Source of the DNA: Clostridium isatidis
Lineage (GTDB): Bacteria > Bacillota > Clostridia > Clostridiales > Clostridiaceae
Direction: 5' to 3'
Assembly (NCBI RefSeq): GCF_002285495.1
Contig: NZ_CP016786.1
Location: forward strand, 820,001-884,000
DNA: 64,000 nt
Part shown: positions 27,144 to 35,177 of the stretch, piece by piece
Layout of the letters: each line of letters opens with the position of its first letter
Numbering within the stretch: position 1 is the first letter of the stretch
Translations under genes and position numbers: made by a program
The notes under the pieces: generated by a model
The model's input: the letters and a program-made list of their open reading frames with translations, nothing else
Told to the model about the DNA's origin: nothing
The model's database searches: none

Positions 27144-27199
27144 TAATATAAAATTATATTGATTATGATATATAATTGAAAAGGCAGAATTTATTTACA

Positions 27200-28222
27200 A
27201 TGGTAAAATTATATGATGTAAGAGGTGAAATAAAAATTAATAAATTACTAAAAAAGTCAATTAAGTATTTTTTAATAATTTCAAGTGTTTTTCTAATATC
27301 CTGTAATAATTCTAAGGAATTAATGGATAATCCTTTAAAAATGAATAGTGGATCTATAGTTAAAGAAAATTTGGGTAATTATGAGTTCTATGATTTAATT
27401 AATAATTCTTATAATAAGATTGAAAGTAATAATGTGCCATTATCCTATGATATAAAAAGCAATAATTATATTTTTAATGAAGAGGGAAAAATCAAAGTAA
27501 ATTACTTTGGTAAGAAGGTAACTTTAGATAATGAAAAAGAAGTAATAACTCCCAAATTGTCATTGGGAGGAAATTACATATTATATTTTATAAGAGAAGA
27601 TTTTTTAAAACCAGTAATTAAAGATCTATCTAATTCAAAATTTATAGAAATAAAGAGTAATGTAGCAATATCCGGTTATTTAGTAGATTGGTTAAATGAA
27701 GATACGATTATATACTATGGAATTGATAAAGAAAAAAATAATGGTCTCTTTATTTATAATATAAAAGAAAAAGAAGAAACTCTTCTTTATAAATTAGATA
27801 TTGGATTTATAGAACTATTAAAAGTATCTAATAATAAAATTTCTTTTGTTCAAGTTAAAGAAAATCATGATAAAATATTAAAAGTACTTGATGAAGAAGG
27901 CAAAATAGAAAATGAAATAGGAAATGTTCTTGATATTAAAGACGTTGAAATAATAGATGATACTTTATATATTTTAGGAAAAATAGAAAATAATAATTAT
28001 TCATTATATAAATATAAAAATAAAATTATAAAAAGATTGATTTATGATTTTCCTAAAATTATTAATTTAGATAAAGGGCTTTCTACAGATGGTAATGGAA
28101 ATATACTCTTCATGGGAAGCGAAGAAAATTATAATTTAAACGGTATTTATCTATGTGAAGATGAAACTATTAGTATAATTAATAATATTGAAGGTAATTA
28201 TTATTTTATAGAATTCAAATAA
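27200..28222 (+). CDS. predicted lipoprotein of unknown function at head of pilus operon
   Basis: About 340 aa. A basic segment and a hydrophobic stretch end in the lipobox LISC (residues FLISCNN), so the protein is probably lipidated. The rest is rich in repeated short beta-strand patterns (for example IYYGIDKEKNNGLFIYNI, LYILGKIENNNYSLYKY) that recall a beta-propeller, but I recognise no family. The start is uncertain: ATG at 27200 has a poor RBS, whereas AGAGGTGA (27221-27228) sits at good distance from in-frame ATT 27236. The upstream TTG at 27176 overlaps a TATAAT. A terminator follows, so it may be transcribed apart from the pilus genes. Confidence 0.6.
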   Translation: MVKLYDVRGEIKINKLLKKSIKYFLIISSVFLISCNNSKELMDNPLKMNSGSIVKENLGNYEFYDLINNSYNKIESNNVPLSYDIKSNNYIFNEEGKIKVNYFGKKVTLDNEKEVITPKLSLGGNYILYFIREDFLKPVIKDLSNSKFIEIKSNVAISGYLVDWLNEDTIIYYGIDKEKNNGLFIYNIKEKEETLLYKLDIGFIELLKVSNNKISFVQVKENHDKILKVLDEEGKIENEIGNVLDIKDVEIIDDTLYILGKIENNNYSLYKYKNKIIKRLIYDFPKIINLDKGLSTDGNGNILFMGSEENYNLNGIYLCEDETISIINNIEGNYYFIEFK

Positions 28223-28264
28223 GAGTATTTATAATATAGATTATAAATATTCTTATTTTTTTAT
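28221..28264 (+). terminator. terminator after lipoprotein gene
   Basis: AAGAGTATTTATAAT pairs with ATTATAAATATTCTT (one G-U pair, 4-nt loop), followed by seven or more T residues; it begins in the stop codon region of the lipoprotein gene. Confidence 0.75.
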
Positions 28265-28315
28265 AAATTAATGTATATATTATACAAAAATGTAAATAAT
28301 TATAATGGTGATGTT

Positions 28316-29701
28316 ATGGTGAAGAATATTTTTGATATAAGAGATGTAAATTTAGACGTTGCAAGAAAAATTAATAAAAGTCGAGCAGAAAATAACAAAT
28401 ATCTACCAGTAGAAATCCAAAATAATAAATTAATATTGCTAGCTTCCAATAACAATATTAAGGATAATAAAGAATTAGAATTTTTATATTCTTCTAAGAT
28501 TAAAGTTATATTAACAGAAGAGGACTATTTATTAAATCTAATAGAAGCTGTATTTTTAGGGCAGGAAGAAAATCTATTTGAAGAGATCCTTGGAAGAGCT
28601 ATAAATCAGAATTCTTCTGATATACATTTTGAACCACAAAAGGAAGATGTATTAATAAGATTTAGAATAGATGGAATCTTACAACCAATATATAAATTAA
28701 ATTATGAAGAATACAATAAATTAATTACAAAGGTAAAAGCAATGGGGAATATGGACATAACTGAAAAAAGGAGACCTCAGGATGGAAAATTGCATCAAAA
28801 GGTCCATGAAAAGAGCTATGATTTGAGATTATCGACTATACCAATACTATATGGAGAAAAATTAGTTATTAGAATTTTATATAGCGAGGTTTTTAATTAT
28901 AATCTTGATTCATTAAATTTAAACTCAAAGCAAAAAGATAAATTAAATAAAATAATAAGTTTAAATAATGGACTTGTTATTATAAATGGTCCAACTGGAA
29001 GTGGAAAATCAAGTACCTTGTATTCAATATTAAAAGAAATAAATAAAAAAGAAATTAATATTACTACTTTAGAGGATCCTATAGAAGTAATAATAGAAGG
29101 GATAAATCAAATGAGTTTAAATAGAAAAGCAGGGGTAACCTTTTCAGCTGGACTTAGAAGTATTCTAAGACAAGATCCAGATGTAATAATGGTTGGTGAA
29201 ATCAGAGATGAAGAAACGGCTAAAATGGCAGTTACTGCATCATTAACAGGACATAAGGTTTATTCTACAATTCATACTAAAACTCCTGGAGAAGTGTTTT
29301 ATAGATTAGAGGATATGGGGGTAAAATCATATTTGATAAAGGATTCATTAGTTGGAATAATATCTCAAAGATTAATAAGAACTCTTTGTAGTCATTGTAA
29401 AGAAAAGGGAGAAAGATTTAGTTTAGAATGGGGCAGCTTTTATAATTATAGAAGTAATGGATGTACATTCTGTAATTTTACAGGATATAAGGGAAGAAAA
29501 GTTGTTAGCACAGTTGTGCTATTAGATAGAAATAATATAAATAAAGAAGAAGTTATTCATGAAATTGAGAATAAGGGTAATAATGAAATGATTGATAATT
29601 TAAAAGAACTATTAATTAAGGGTGAAATAACTATTAAGGATTATAATAATTTTATTATTGAAGAAGGATTGGGATATGAAAAAAATAAAATTACTTGCTA
29701 A
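28316..29701 (+). CDS. type II secretion/type IV pilus assembly ATPase (GspE/PilB)
   Basis: 461 aa. The hexameric ATPase drives pseudopilus or pilus assembly from the cytoplasm. Seen: Asp-box RFRIDGILQPI; Walker A GPTGSGKSS at residues 225-233; TTLEDPIE; RSILRQDPDVIMVGEIRDEETA (as RSILRQDPD, VIMVGEIRDEETA); the His-box TGHKVYSTIHT; and a C-terminal CxxC...CxxC zinc site. The N-terminal domain is short compared with PilB, closer to ComGA. I chose the ATG at 28316 (GGTGAT upstream) rather than 28271, which lacks an RBS. It overlaps the next gene by 26 bp. Confidence 0.92.
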   Translation: MVKNIFDIRDVNLDVARKINKSRAENNKYLPVEIQNNKLILLASNNNIKDNKELEFLYSSKIKVILTEEDYLLNLIEAVFLGQEENLFEEILGRAINQNSSDIHFEPQKEDVLIRFRIDGILQPIYKLNYEEYNKLITKVKAMGNMDITEKRRPQDGKLHQKVHEKSYDLRLSTIPILYGEKLVIRILYSEVFNYNLDSLNLNSKQKDKLNKIISLNNGLVIINGPTGSGKSSTLYSILKEINKKEINITTLEDPIEVIIEGINQMSLNRKAGVTFSAGLRSILRQDPDVIMVGEIRDEETAKMAVTASLTGHKVYSTIHTKTPGEVFYRLEDMGVKSYLIKDSLVGIISQRLIRTLCSHCKEKGERFSLEWGSFYNYRSNGCTFCNFTGYKGRKVVSTVVLLDRNNINKEEVIHEIENKGNNEMIDNLKELLIKGEITIKDYNNFIIEEGLGYEKNKITC

Positions 29702-30729
29702 TAAGAGAGATAATAATAGTTTGGCGTTACTTGCAGGAAATATGGCTTCGTTATATGAAAGTGGTATTTCTTTTTTAATTATCATGGACTTATTAATAGA
29801 ACTTCCTATAAAGAAAAATTATAAAGAAAGTCTTATTAAAATTAAGGAAGAGATTAAATCAGGAAGATCTTTAGAAGAGGCTTTTAGTAGCTATAAAGAT
29901 TTATATCCTGAATTTTTTGTAGGAATGATATCAGTAGGCGAAAAAAGCGGAAATTTAATTAAAGTTTTAAGAGGAATTGAAAGATATTATAAAAAAATAA
30001 ATTATATTAGGGAAACAATAATAAATGCTTTATCATATCCAATAATATTATTAATTTCTATCTTGATATTAGTATTAGTTAATTTTTATTATAGTTCCAA
30101 GTTTATATAGTTTCTTTATAGATTTAGATGCAGAAATACCATTTGTTTTTACAATTGCAAATAAATTAGCGAAGTTTGGAAAAGAAACTCCTATTTTATT
30201 AATTACCTATATTATCTTTTGGGGAATATTAATTCCTTATTTTGCAATAAGAAAATTTTTAGTTAAATATATAAAGAGAATTTTGACAAACTTTAAAGTT
30301 ATTAAAGATTTTTATGAACTTATTTTCGTTTTGGTAGTAACTATTATTATTGAAAGTGGAGTGAGTTTGACTAAGGGACTATATTATACGGCAAATAGCT
30401 TTAAAAGCTTAATACTCAAAGAAAAACTAATAAATTTAAGCAAAAGTATAATGGAGGGAAAAAGCATTTCTGAAACTTTAGAAGATAGTAAAGAATATAG
30501 CAATTATACAATATCAATTATAAAATTAGGAGAAGAAAGTGGATCGGTTGAGGAAAGGCTAAATACTTTAACAGATTATTTAGAAAGTAAAGTAATAAAA
30601 AATATAAATAAATACCTAGCACTACTACAACCGGGGATAATTATTTTGATGGGAGGAATGATTATGATTTTTATTATAATTTTTGTTCTACCAATATTTG
30701 ATTTGATTTCAGGAAGTGCTATTAGATGA
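29676..30729 (+). pseudogene. GspF/PilC-type inner-membrane platform protein, frameshifted
   Basis: Two open frames together make one GspF/PilC/ComGB protein of about 350 aa. The first runs 29676-30110 (first T2SSF domain, then YPIILLISILILVLVNF). The sequence continues from about 30088 in the +1 frame as IIVPSLYSFFIDLDAEIPFV and on through the second T2SSF domain (LILKEKLINLSKSIMEGKSI, then LPIFDLISG) to the stop at 30729. The shift lies at or near a run of five T at 30083-30087; removing one base restores the frame. Start at ATG 29676 with AGAAGGAT upstream. Cause (sequence error, real mutation, or rare recoding) cannot be told here. Confidence 0.85.
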
Positions 30730-31187
30730 AAAAAAGAGCTTTTACTTTAATTGAGGTCATTACTGTAATTGCAATATTATCAATAATCTCTAGCATTACT
30801 TGTATTGGGATAAATAATTATTATGAATTAAATAATAAATTAAATTTTGAAGCTACTGTTTCTGATGTAAGAAGATTGATAAGTTATGGGAAACAATATT
30901 GTAGAAGGTATAAAGTAATGGGAGATATTATTATAGATAAATATGGAAAATCAATAAAATTTAGAGTATCTGATATAAATCATGGCATAACAAAAGAAAT
31001 AGAAATGGATAAGGATATTAAAATAACTAGTAAATTTAATAGTAATAATATAGAAGTAAATGAAGAAGGTTTTATAAAAACCTCTGGAACTATTAACATT
31101 CTATATAAAGATGAGTATAAAAAGGAAATTAAAATAGGAGTAGGAAATGACATAATTGGTGTAAAGGAAGGGGATTTAATAGATTGA
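30726..31187 (+). CDS. prepilin-like protein 1 (GspH/G type)
   Basis: 153 aa with a class III prepilin signal: KKRA^FTLIEVITVIAILSII, cleaved after Ala and with Glu at mature position 5, then a hydrophobic helix to about residue 25. The globular part has no clear relative that I recognise; its E/K-rich beta pattern resembles minor pilins such as GspH/ComGD. It overlaps the platform gene by 4 bp and the next gene by 4 bp, so translation is coupled through the set. Confidence 0.82.
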   Translation: MKKRAFTLIEVITVIAILSIISSITCIGINNYYELNNKLNFEATVSDVRRLISYGKQYCRRYKVMGDIIIDKYGKSIKFRVSDINHGITKEIEMDKDIKITSKFNSNNIEVNEEGFIKTSGTINILYKDEYKKEIKIGVGNDIIGVKEGDLID

Positions 31188-31615
31188 AAAGGAAAAATAA
31201 AAAGGGCAGTGTATTAGTTGAGGCAATAATAAGTCTATCAATTTTATTATTAGCAGGAGTTCTATCAACAAATTTATTAAAATATATGCAAAATTCTTTT
31301 TTGATGAGAGAGGAAAGAGAAAGTGCCAATAGATTCGCTTATTCTATTGAAAATGAAATAAAATATAATCTAAAAATTGAGGATATACTCAATGAATTAG
31401 ATAATAGGGACTGTTTAAAATATGAATTTTCTGAAGAGAACTTTAGAAAGTTATTAACTATGCCTTTATTTAGTTTAACTAAAGGTGAAGGAGTTGAAAT
31501 TAAAATAAAAAACTCTAATGAAGATAATACAATATTATTGATTAATATTACTATAAAAGATAATAAGGGTGATACTATAAGTGAGAGGGAATTCACTAAA
31601 ACAAATTGGATATAA
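31184..31615 (+). CDS. prepilin-like protein 2
   Basis: 143 aa. Signal KRKNKKG^SVLVEAIISLSILL carries Gly at -1 and Glu at +5, then a hydrophobic helix (about residues 9-28). The remainder is short and charged. It resembles minor pseudopilins (GspI/ComGE position). TTG start overlaps the previous stop. No strong RBS other than GGGGA inside the preceding gene. Confidence 0.75.
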   Translation: MKRKNKKGSVLVEAIISLSILLLAGVLSTNLLKYMQNSFLMREERESANRFAYSIENEIKYNLKIEDILNELDNRDCLKYEFSEENFRKLLTMPLFSLTKGEGVEIKIKNSNEDNTILLINITIKDNKGDTISEREFTKTNWI

Positions 31616-32087
31616 AAAGAAGAAAAAGGGCTATACATTAATTGAGTTAATAATAGCTATTGCATTAGAATTAATAGTTTTAGGAGTATCGTACCAAATA
31701 ATTTCAATAACATATAAGAGTTACAAATTTTATAATGAAAAATCCATTAGAAAGGATTCCTTTGATGACGCATTAATAACTATTGATAGATTGATAAAAG
31801 GTAAAATGATTGAAAATATTAATATTATAGATAATGATAGGGGCTTAACTAATGAAATTATTATTACTTATAGAGAAAAACATTCTGAAGATAAGGTTTA
31901 TCAGAAGAAAATAAAGTTAGATAATTTTGATAATAAAATTGTACTTGAAACTTATAAAAATAATTTTAGAACAGGAATTAATGTAATTATGAGAGAGGTA
32001 TCAGATTTTACCATAATAAAAAAGGGAAAATTATTTTATTTAATAATAGAAAACATATATGGAGAAGAGAGGATACAATGTTTATAA
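31581..32087 (+). CDS. prepilin-like protein 3 (GspJ/ComGF position)
   Basis: 168 aa, though the exact start is uncertain. The signal YKKKKKG^YTLIELIIAIALELI fits the class III consensus with Glu+5. The frame opens with GTG at 31581, inside the preceding gene, with a poor RBS; a start nearer the signal (for example the ATT or GTG-lacking region around 31608) cannot be excluded. The globular part (DDALITIDRLIKG, later GEERIQCL) is like GspJ/ComGF-type minor pilins in position and size. Confidence 0.75.
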   Translation: MRGNSLKQIGYKKKKKGYTLIELIIAIALELIVLGVSYQIISITYKSYKFYNEKSIRKDSFDDALITIDRLIKGKMIENINIIDNDRGLTNEIIITYREKHSEDKVYQKKIKLDNFDNKIVLETYKNNFRTGINVIMREVSDFTIIKKGKLFYLIIENIYGEERIQCL

Positions 32088-32518
32088 AGAAAAAGTCTAA
32101 AAAAGGATCTACATTATTACAAGCATCCATTGTTCTTATGATTGTTACTTTTATAGTTACTTTATCCTTAAAAGTAATATCAAATAATTTATTAAAGTCT
32201 AAATTATATTACACTTATGAAAATATTAATAGTTTAAATTATAAGGAAAGTGAATTCCTACAGTTATCTAATAAATTTATTAATTTAGATATATCCACAT
32301 ATGAAAGTTTAAAAAATGAAGCAATAAAACAATTAAAGGAAGTAAAAATTTATTCTAATGACAATTATAAGAATTATTCAATTATTCATGATGGCAGAAA
32401 TTTATTTATGATAGAAATAAAAGGAAAGGGAAAAAGATATATAGGTCTTTATGAAATAATAGAGGAAGATAAAGTGTACTTAATACCAAATACTTATAAA
32501 ACTGATTTTATACTATAG
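32078..32518 (+). CDS. prepilin-like protein 4, lacks Glu+5 (GspK/ComGG position)
   Basis: 146 aa. KKKSKKG^STLLQASIVLMIVTFIV has the Gly-cleavage site and the hydrophobic helix but Gln instead of Glu at mature position 5. In secretion pseudopili the tip subunit GspK is the one that lacks Glu5, so this may be the tip protein (inference). It overlaps the previous gene by 10 bp. It is followed by the three small PilM/N/O-position genes. Confidence 0.72.
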   Translation: MFIKKKSKKGSTLLQASIVLMIVTFIVTLSLKVISNNLLKSKLYYTYENINSLNYKESEFLQLSNKFINLDISTYESLKNEAIKQLKEVKIYSNDNYKNYSIIHDGRNLFMIEIKGKGKRYIGLYEIIEEDKVYLIPNTYKTDFIL

Positions 32519-32530
32519 ATAGGAGGAGGC

Positions 32531-33148
32531 ATGGAAAGTATTATAGGAATTATTAAAGACAGATATATTTTTAAAGGAGAAGAATATAGTACATTAAATT
32601 TAAGAGATTTACTTGATAATCTTAATAAAAATAGAAAAATAATTATATTTGATGAGAATATATTAATTAAAAAATATAAATTTGAAGGAAAAAACTTAGA
32701 AAAATTTATTGATGACAAAATAAAAGATGAATTCTCAAATAGAGAAGAGTTATTATTTCATTATGAATATATAAAAAAAGAAAACATAGTTTTTTTATAT
32801 TCTACTAAAAACATTTTATCTAAAGAATTATATAAGAATGTTAGAACCTTAGAAATTAATCCTATTCAATTTTGGATTAAGAATTATTTATGCAAAAATT
32901 ATAAAATAAAAGATTATTTAGCTATTCTTAAATTTAATAATAATTATTATCTTATTGATGTGGCTCAAGGAATTGTTGTTAATTCCTTTTTATATAGTCA
33001 TTTAGATGAATTAAAAAAGAAAATTAACGAAGATAATAAAAATAAAATTATTGTTATAGATTCTTTAGTTTCAGAATTAAAATTTAATAAAGATTTTATA
33101 GTCGGAAAGGCTGGAGAAGTATTATATGAAAAAATATATAAGAAATAA
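32531..33148 (+). CDS. uncharacterised protein in PilM/GspL position
   Basis: 205 aa, soluble, charged, no membrane segment. I do not recognise a motif. It lies between the prepilin genes and two bitopic proteins, the place of the actin-like PilM or the cytoplasmic part of GspL, and has a plausible duplicated alpha/beta pattern (for example ILKFNNNYYLIDVAQGIVVNS), but is shorter than PilM (about 350 aa). AGGAGG RBS. It overlaps the next gene by 23 bp. Confidence 0.6.
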   Translation: MESIIGIIKDRYIFKGEEYSTLNLRDLLDNLNKNRKIIIFDENILIKKYKFEGKNLEKFIDDKIKDEFSNREELLFHYEYIKKENIVFLYSTKNILSKELYKNVRTLEINPIQFWIKNYLCKNYKIKDYLAILKFNNNYYLIDVAQGIVVNSFLYSHLDELKKKINEDNKNKIIVIDSLVSELKFNKDFIVGKAGEVLYEKIYKK

Positions 33149-33524
33149 AAATTTTTTACCTTTAGATTATTTGGAAGAGATAAATGAGAGAGATGAGAGT
33201 GCAATAAAAAGACTATTAAATATTTTAATTTTGATTAATATATTTATTTTTCCTATAACATTAAGTTCCTTGAAAAAATATAAAACTGAGCCTGTTGTTG
33301 AAGTTATTTCTACAGTTGAAGAAGCTAAAAATAGGAAAAATATTTTGATTTTTATAGAAGAAATAGATAAAAATATTACAAAATTAGAAATTCAAAACGG
33401 TGTTGGAACTATAGAAACTAATAATATAGATAAAATTTATTTCATCGAAGAAGAGAATAAATTAAAAATTACGTCAATTTCTAAAAATAAAGACAAAAAA
33501 TATATTTTAGGAGTAGAAATATGA
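33126..33524 (+). CDS. uncharacterised bitopic protein in PilN position
   Basis: 132 aa: cytoplasmic N-terminus with NFLPLDYLEEINER, reminiscent of the PilN start that binds PilM; one membrane helix (about residues 30-48: LLNILILINIFIFPI); then an extracytoplasmic domain. Sequence similarity to PilN is not obvious, so the assignment rests on order and topology. Its start lies within the preceding gene and its end overlaps the next gene by 4 bp. Confidence 0.62.
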   Translation: MKKYIRNKNFLPLDYLEEINERDESAIKRLLNILILINIFIFPITLSSLKKYKTEPVVEVISTVEEAKNRKNILIFIEEIDKNITKLEIQNGVGTIETNNIDKIYFIEEENKLKITSISKNKDKKYILGVEI

Positions 33525-33874
33525 AAAAAAGAAAAATTAATATAATTATCATATTGATGTTAACTTTCTTACAGATATTTTTACTAAGAAATAAGGATAT
33601 CGAAAAGAAAAATTATACTTCTGAATGTATAATGGAGAAGAAAGCTGTTAAAAATATTAAGGATATGGATAGTGAATTAAGTTTAATAAAAAATTTAGAA
33701 ATTATTAGTTATAGCAAAAGAGATGGAAAGTGGATTGGAAGATTAATTATTGAAGGTAGTAATAATGAAGTTTTAGAAGCTTTTAACAAATTAAAGGGAT
33801 ATAACATAAATAATTATAGTATTAAATATGAAGAAAATAAATTAACTTTAGATTTAGAAATTGAAAATATATAA
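33521..33874 (+). CDS. uncharacterised bitopic protein in PilO position
   Basis: 117 aa with a basic start, one membrane helix (about residues 6-22) and a small outer domain with an alternating strand pattern (NLEIISYSKRDGKWIGRLII, then VLEAFNKLKGYN) that resembles the ferredoxin-like PilO/GspM fold. No sequence motif proves this. It is the last gene of the pilus set; there is no obvious terminator before the efp promoter. Confidence 0.6.
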   Translation: MKKRKINIIIILMLTFLQIFLLRNKDIEKKNYTSECIMEKKAVKNIKDMDSELSLIKNLEIISYSKRDGKWIGRLIIEGSNNEVLEAFNKLKGYNINNYSIKYEENKLTLDLEIENI

Positions 33875-33922
33875 TACCATATTAATGAAGTTAATATAAA
33901 TAATTGCTTTTATTATTAAATT

Positions 33923-33951
33923 TTGATAAAATATTTTTGTTATGTCATAGT
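33923..33951 (+). promoter_or_regulatory. probable promoter of efp
   Basis: TTGATA (33923-33928), 17-bp spacer, CATAGT (33946-33951) preceded by TGT, an extended -10. It lies 68 bp before the efp start. Confidence 0.45.
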
Positions 33952-34018
33952 ATGTATATATTTAATCTAAGCAACAATAAGTTGTATTAAATATTGAAAA
34001 GTTTTGGAGGGATATTTA

Positions 34019-34576
34019 ATGATATCAGCAGGAGATTTAAGAAAAGGTACTACTTTTGAGTATGAAGGACAAGTTTATACTGTTATAGACTTCTTACATG
34101 TAAAACCTGGTAAGGGAGCTGCTTTCGTAAGAACAAAGCTAAGAAACGTTATTTCTGGTGGAGTAACAGATACAACTTTTAACCCAACTACTAAGTTACA
34201 AGAAGCTGTAATAGAAAGAAAAGAAATGCAATATCTTTATTCAGATGGAGAATTATATTACTTCATGGATCAAGAAACTTTTGAACAAATTCCATTAGAA
34301 TATGAAAAAGTAGAAGATGCAATAAAATATCTAAAAGAAAATATGTATGCAATAATTAAGTTTTACAAAGGAGAAGCTTTCTCAGTTGAACCACCAAACT
34401 TTGTAGAATTATTAATAACACAATGCGATCCAGCTGTTAAAGGAAATACAGCTACTAATGCAATGAGACCTGCAGTATTAGAAACTGGGGCAGTTGTTAA
34501 TGTTCCAATGTTTGTTAATGAAGGAGATACTATTAGAGTAGACACTAGAACTGGTGAATACATGGAAAGAGTATAA
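34019..34576 (+). CDS. efp: elongation factor P
   Basis: 185 aa, exact family length. EF-P binds between the P and E sites and helps form bonds at polyproline stretches. Seen: the KOW-like N-domain with the loop HVKPGKGAAF, tip Lys32, which is the residue modified in many bacteria; two OB domains; and the C-terminal GDTIRVDTRTGEYMERV end. The ATG at 34019 follows GGAGGGAT; a TTG extension at 34004 would include the RBS itself and is rejected. Terminator follows. Confidence 0.97.
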   Translation: MISAGDLRKGTTFEYEGQVYTVIDFLHVKPGKGAAFVRTKLRNVISGGVTDTTFNPTTKLQEAVIERKEMQYLYSDGELYYFMDQETFEQIPLEYEKVEDAIKYLKENMYAIIKFYKGEAFSVEPPNFVELLITQCDPAVKGNTATNAMRPAVLETGAVVNVPMFVNEGDTIRVDTRTGEYMERV

Positions 34577-34586
34577 TCATTATAGT

Positions 34587-34613
34587 AAAGGCTAAGTTAC
34601 AACTTAGCTTTTT
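34587..34613 (+). terminator. terminator after efp
   Basis: GCTAAGTT (34591-34598) pairs with AACTTAGC (34601-34608), followed by TTTTT; the first loop pair must open for a stable loop. Confidence 0.65.
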
Positions 34614-34655
34614 ATTATAATTTTCATAAAAAATTGCTTGTAAAGGAAAGTGGTT

Positions 34656-35018
34656 ATGAAAAATATAAAGAACAAAATAGAAACTATAAAAAATGACATA
34701 ATAAAAGTTAATAATAAGGAATATAAAGATATTTTTAATAATATTTTGTCTGTATTAGATGATTTATCAAAAGTTACTGAAGAATTAATCGTAAGACAGG
34801 AGTCTTTAGAAGAAAATATTCAATATCTTGATGAGGATGTAACTGGGTTACAAGATGAATTATTTGAGGAAGTAACTATTGAAGATTTAATTGAAATGGA
34901 TGATGAGTTTGTTGAAATTAATTGCAAGAACTGTAATAAATCTTTGTTTGTAGAAAAAGAATCGATAGATAATAATAAAAATATACCATGTCCTTTCTGT
35001 CATAACGACGCAATTTAA
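34656..35018 (+). CDS. CD1247-type zinc-ribbon protein of unknown function
   Basis: 120 aa: an N-terminal helical/coiled-coil part (residues 1-60), an acidic middle (DEDVTGLQDELFEE) and a C-terminal zinc ribbon with CKNC and CPFC pairs. This layout is found in a small clostridial family known from C. difficile CD1247, usually next to efp and spoIIIA. Function unknown. The ATG at 34656 has AAAGGAAAG upstream; the GTG at 34650 is less likely. It is transcribed between two terminators. Confidence 0.8.
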   Translation: MKNIKNKIETIKNDIIKVNNKEYKDIFNNILSVLDDLSKVTEELIVRQESLEENIQYLDEDVTGLQDELFEEVTIEDLIEMDDEFVEINCKNCNKSLFVEKESIDNNKNIPCPFCHNDAI

Positions 35019-35030
35019 TAATAGGTTAAA

Positions 35031-35090
35031 AATAGGATATGTTTTAAATTATTCGAAAGAAGTAATTTAAAACATATCCTATTTTATTTT
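35031..35090 (+). terminator. long perfect hairpin terminator before spoIIIAA
   Basis: Arms at 35031-35051 and 35063-35083 are perfectly complementary over 21 bp with an 11-nt loop, followed by TTATTTTTT. It isolates the spoIIIA operon from the gene before it. Confidence 0.85.
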
Positions 35091-35103
35091 TTAAAATATT
35101 TTA

Positions 35104-35131
35104 CATATTTAATTATAAGTATGAATATTAT
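35104..35131 (+). promoter_or_regulatory. possible sigma-E promoter of the spoIIIA operon
   Basis: CATATTT (35104-35110) resembles the sigma-E -35, and AATATTAT (35124-35131), 13 bp downstream, is a five-of-eight match to CATACAAT. spoIIIA is a known sigma-E operon, so position fits, but the -10 is weak. Confidence 0.3.
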
Positions 35132-35177
35132 TTGATAGAAAGAAATAAGTTTAAATATAACCTTAGAAAAGGAAGTG

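Noticed and set aside
30076..30112. Programmed ribosomal frameshift in the PilC gene
   Set aside because: A +1 shift is needed; there is no recognisable +1 slippery site and the T run is only five long. Simple mutation or sequence error is more likely.
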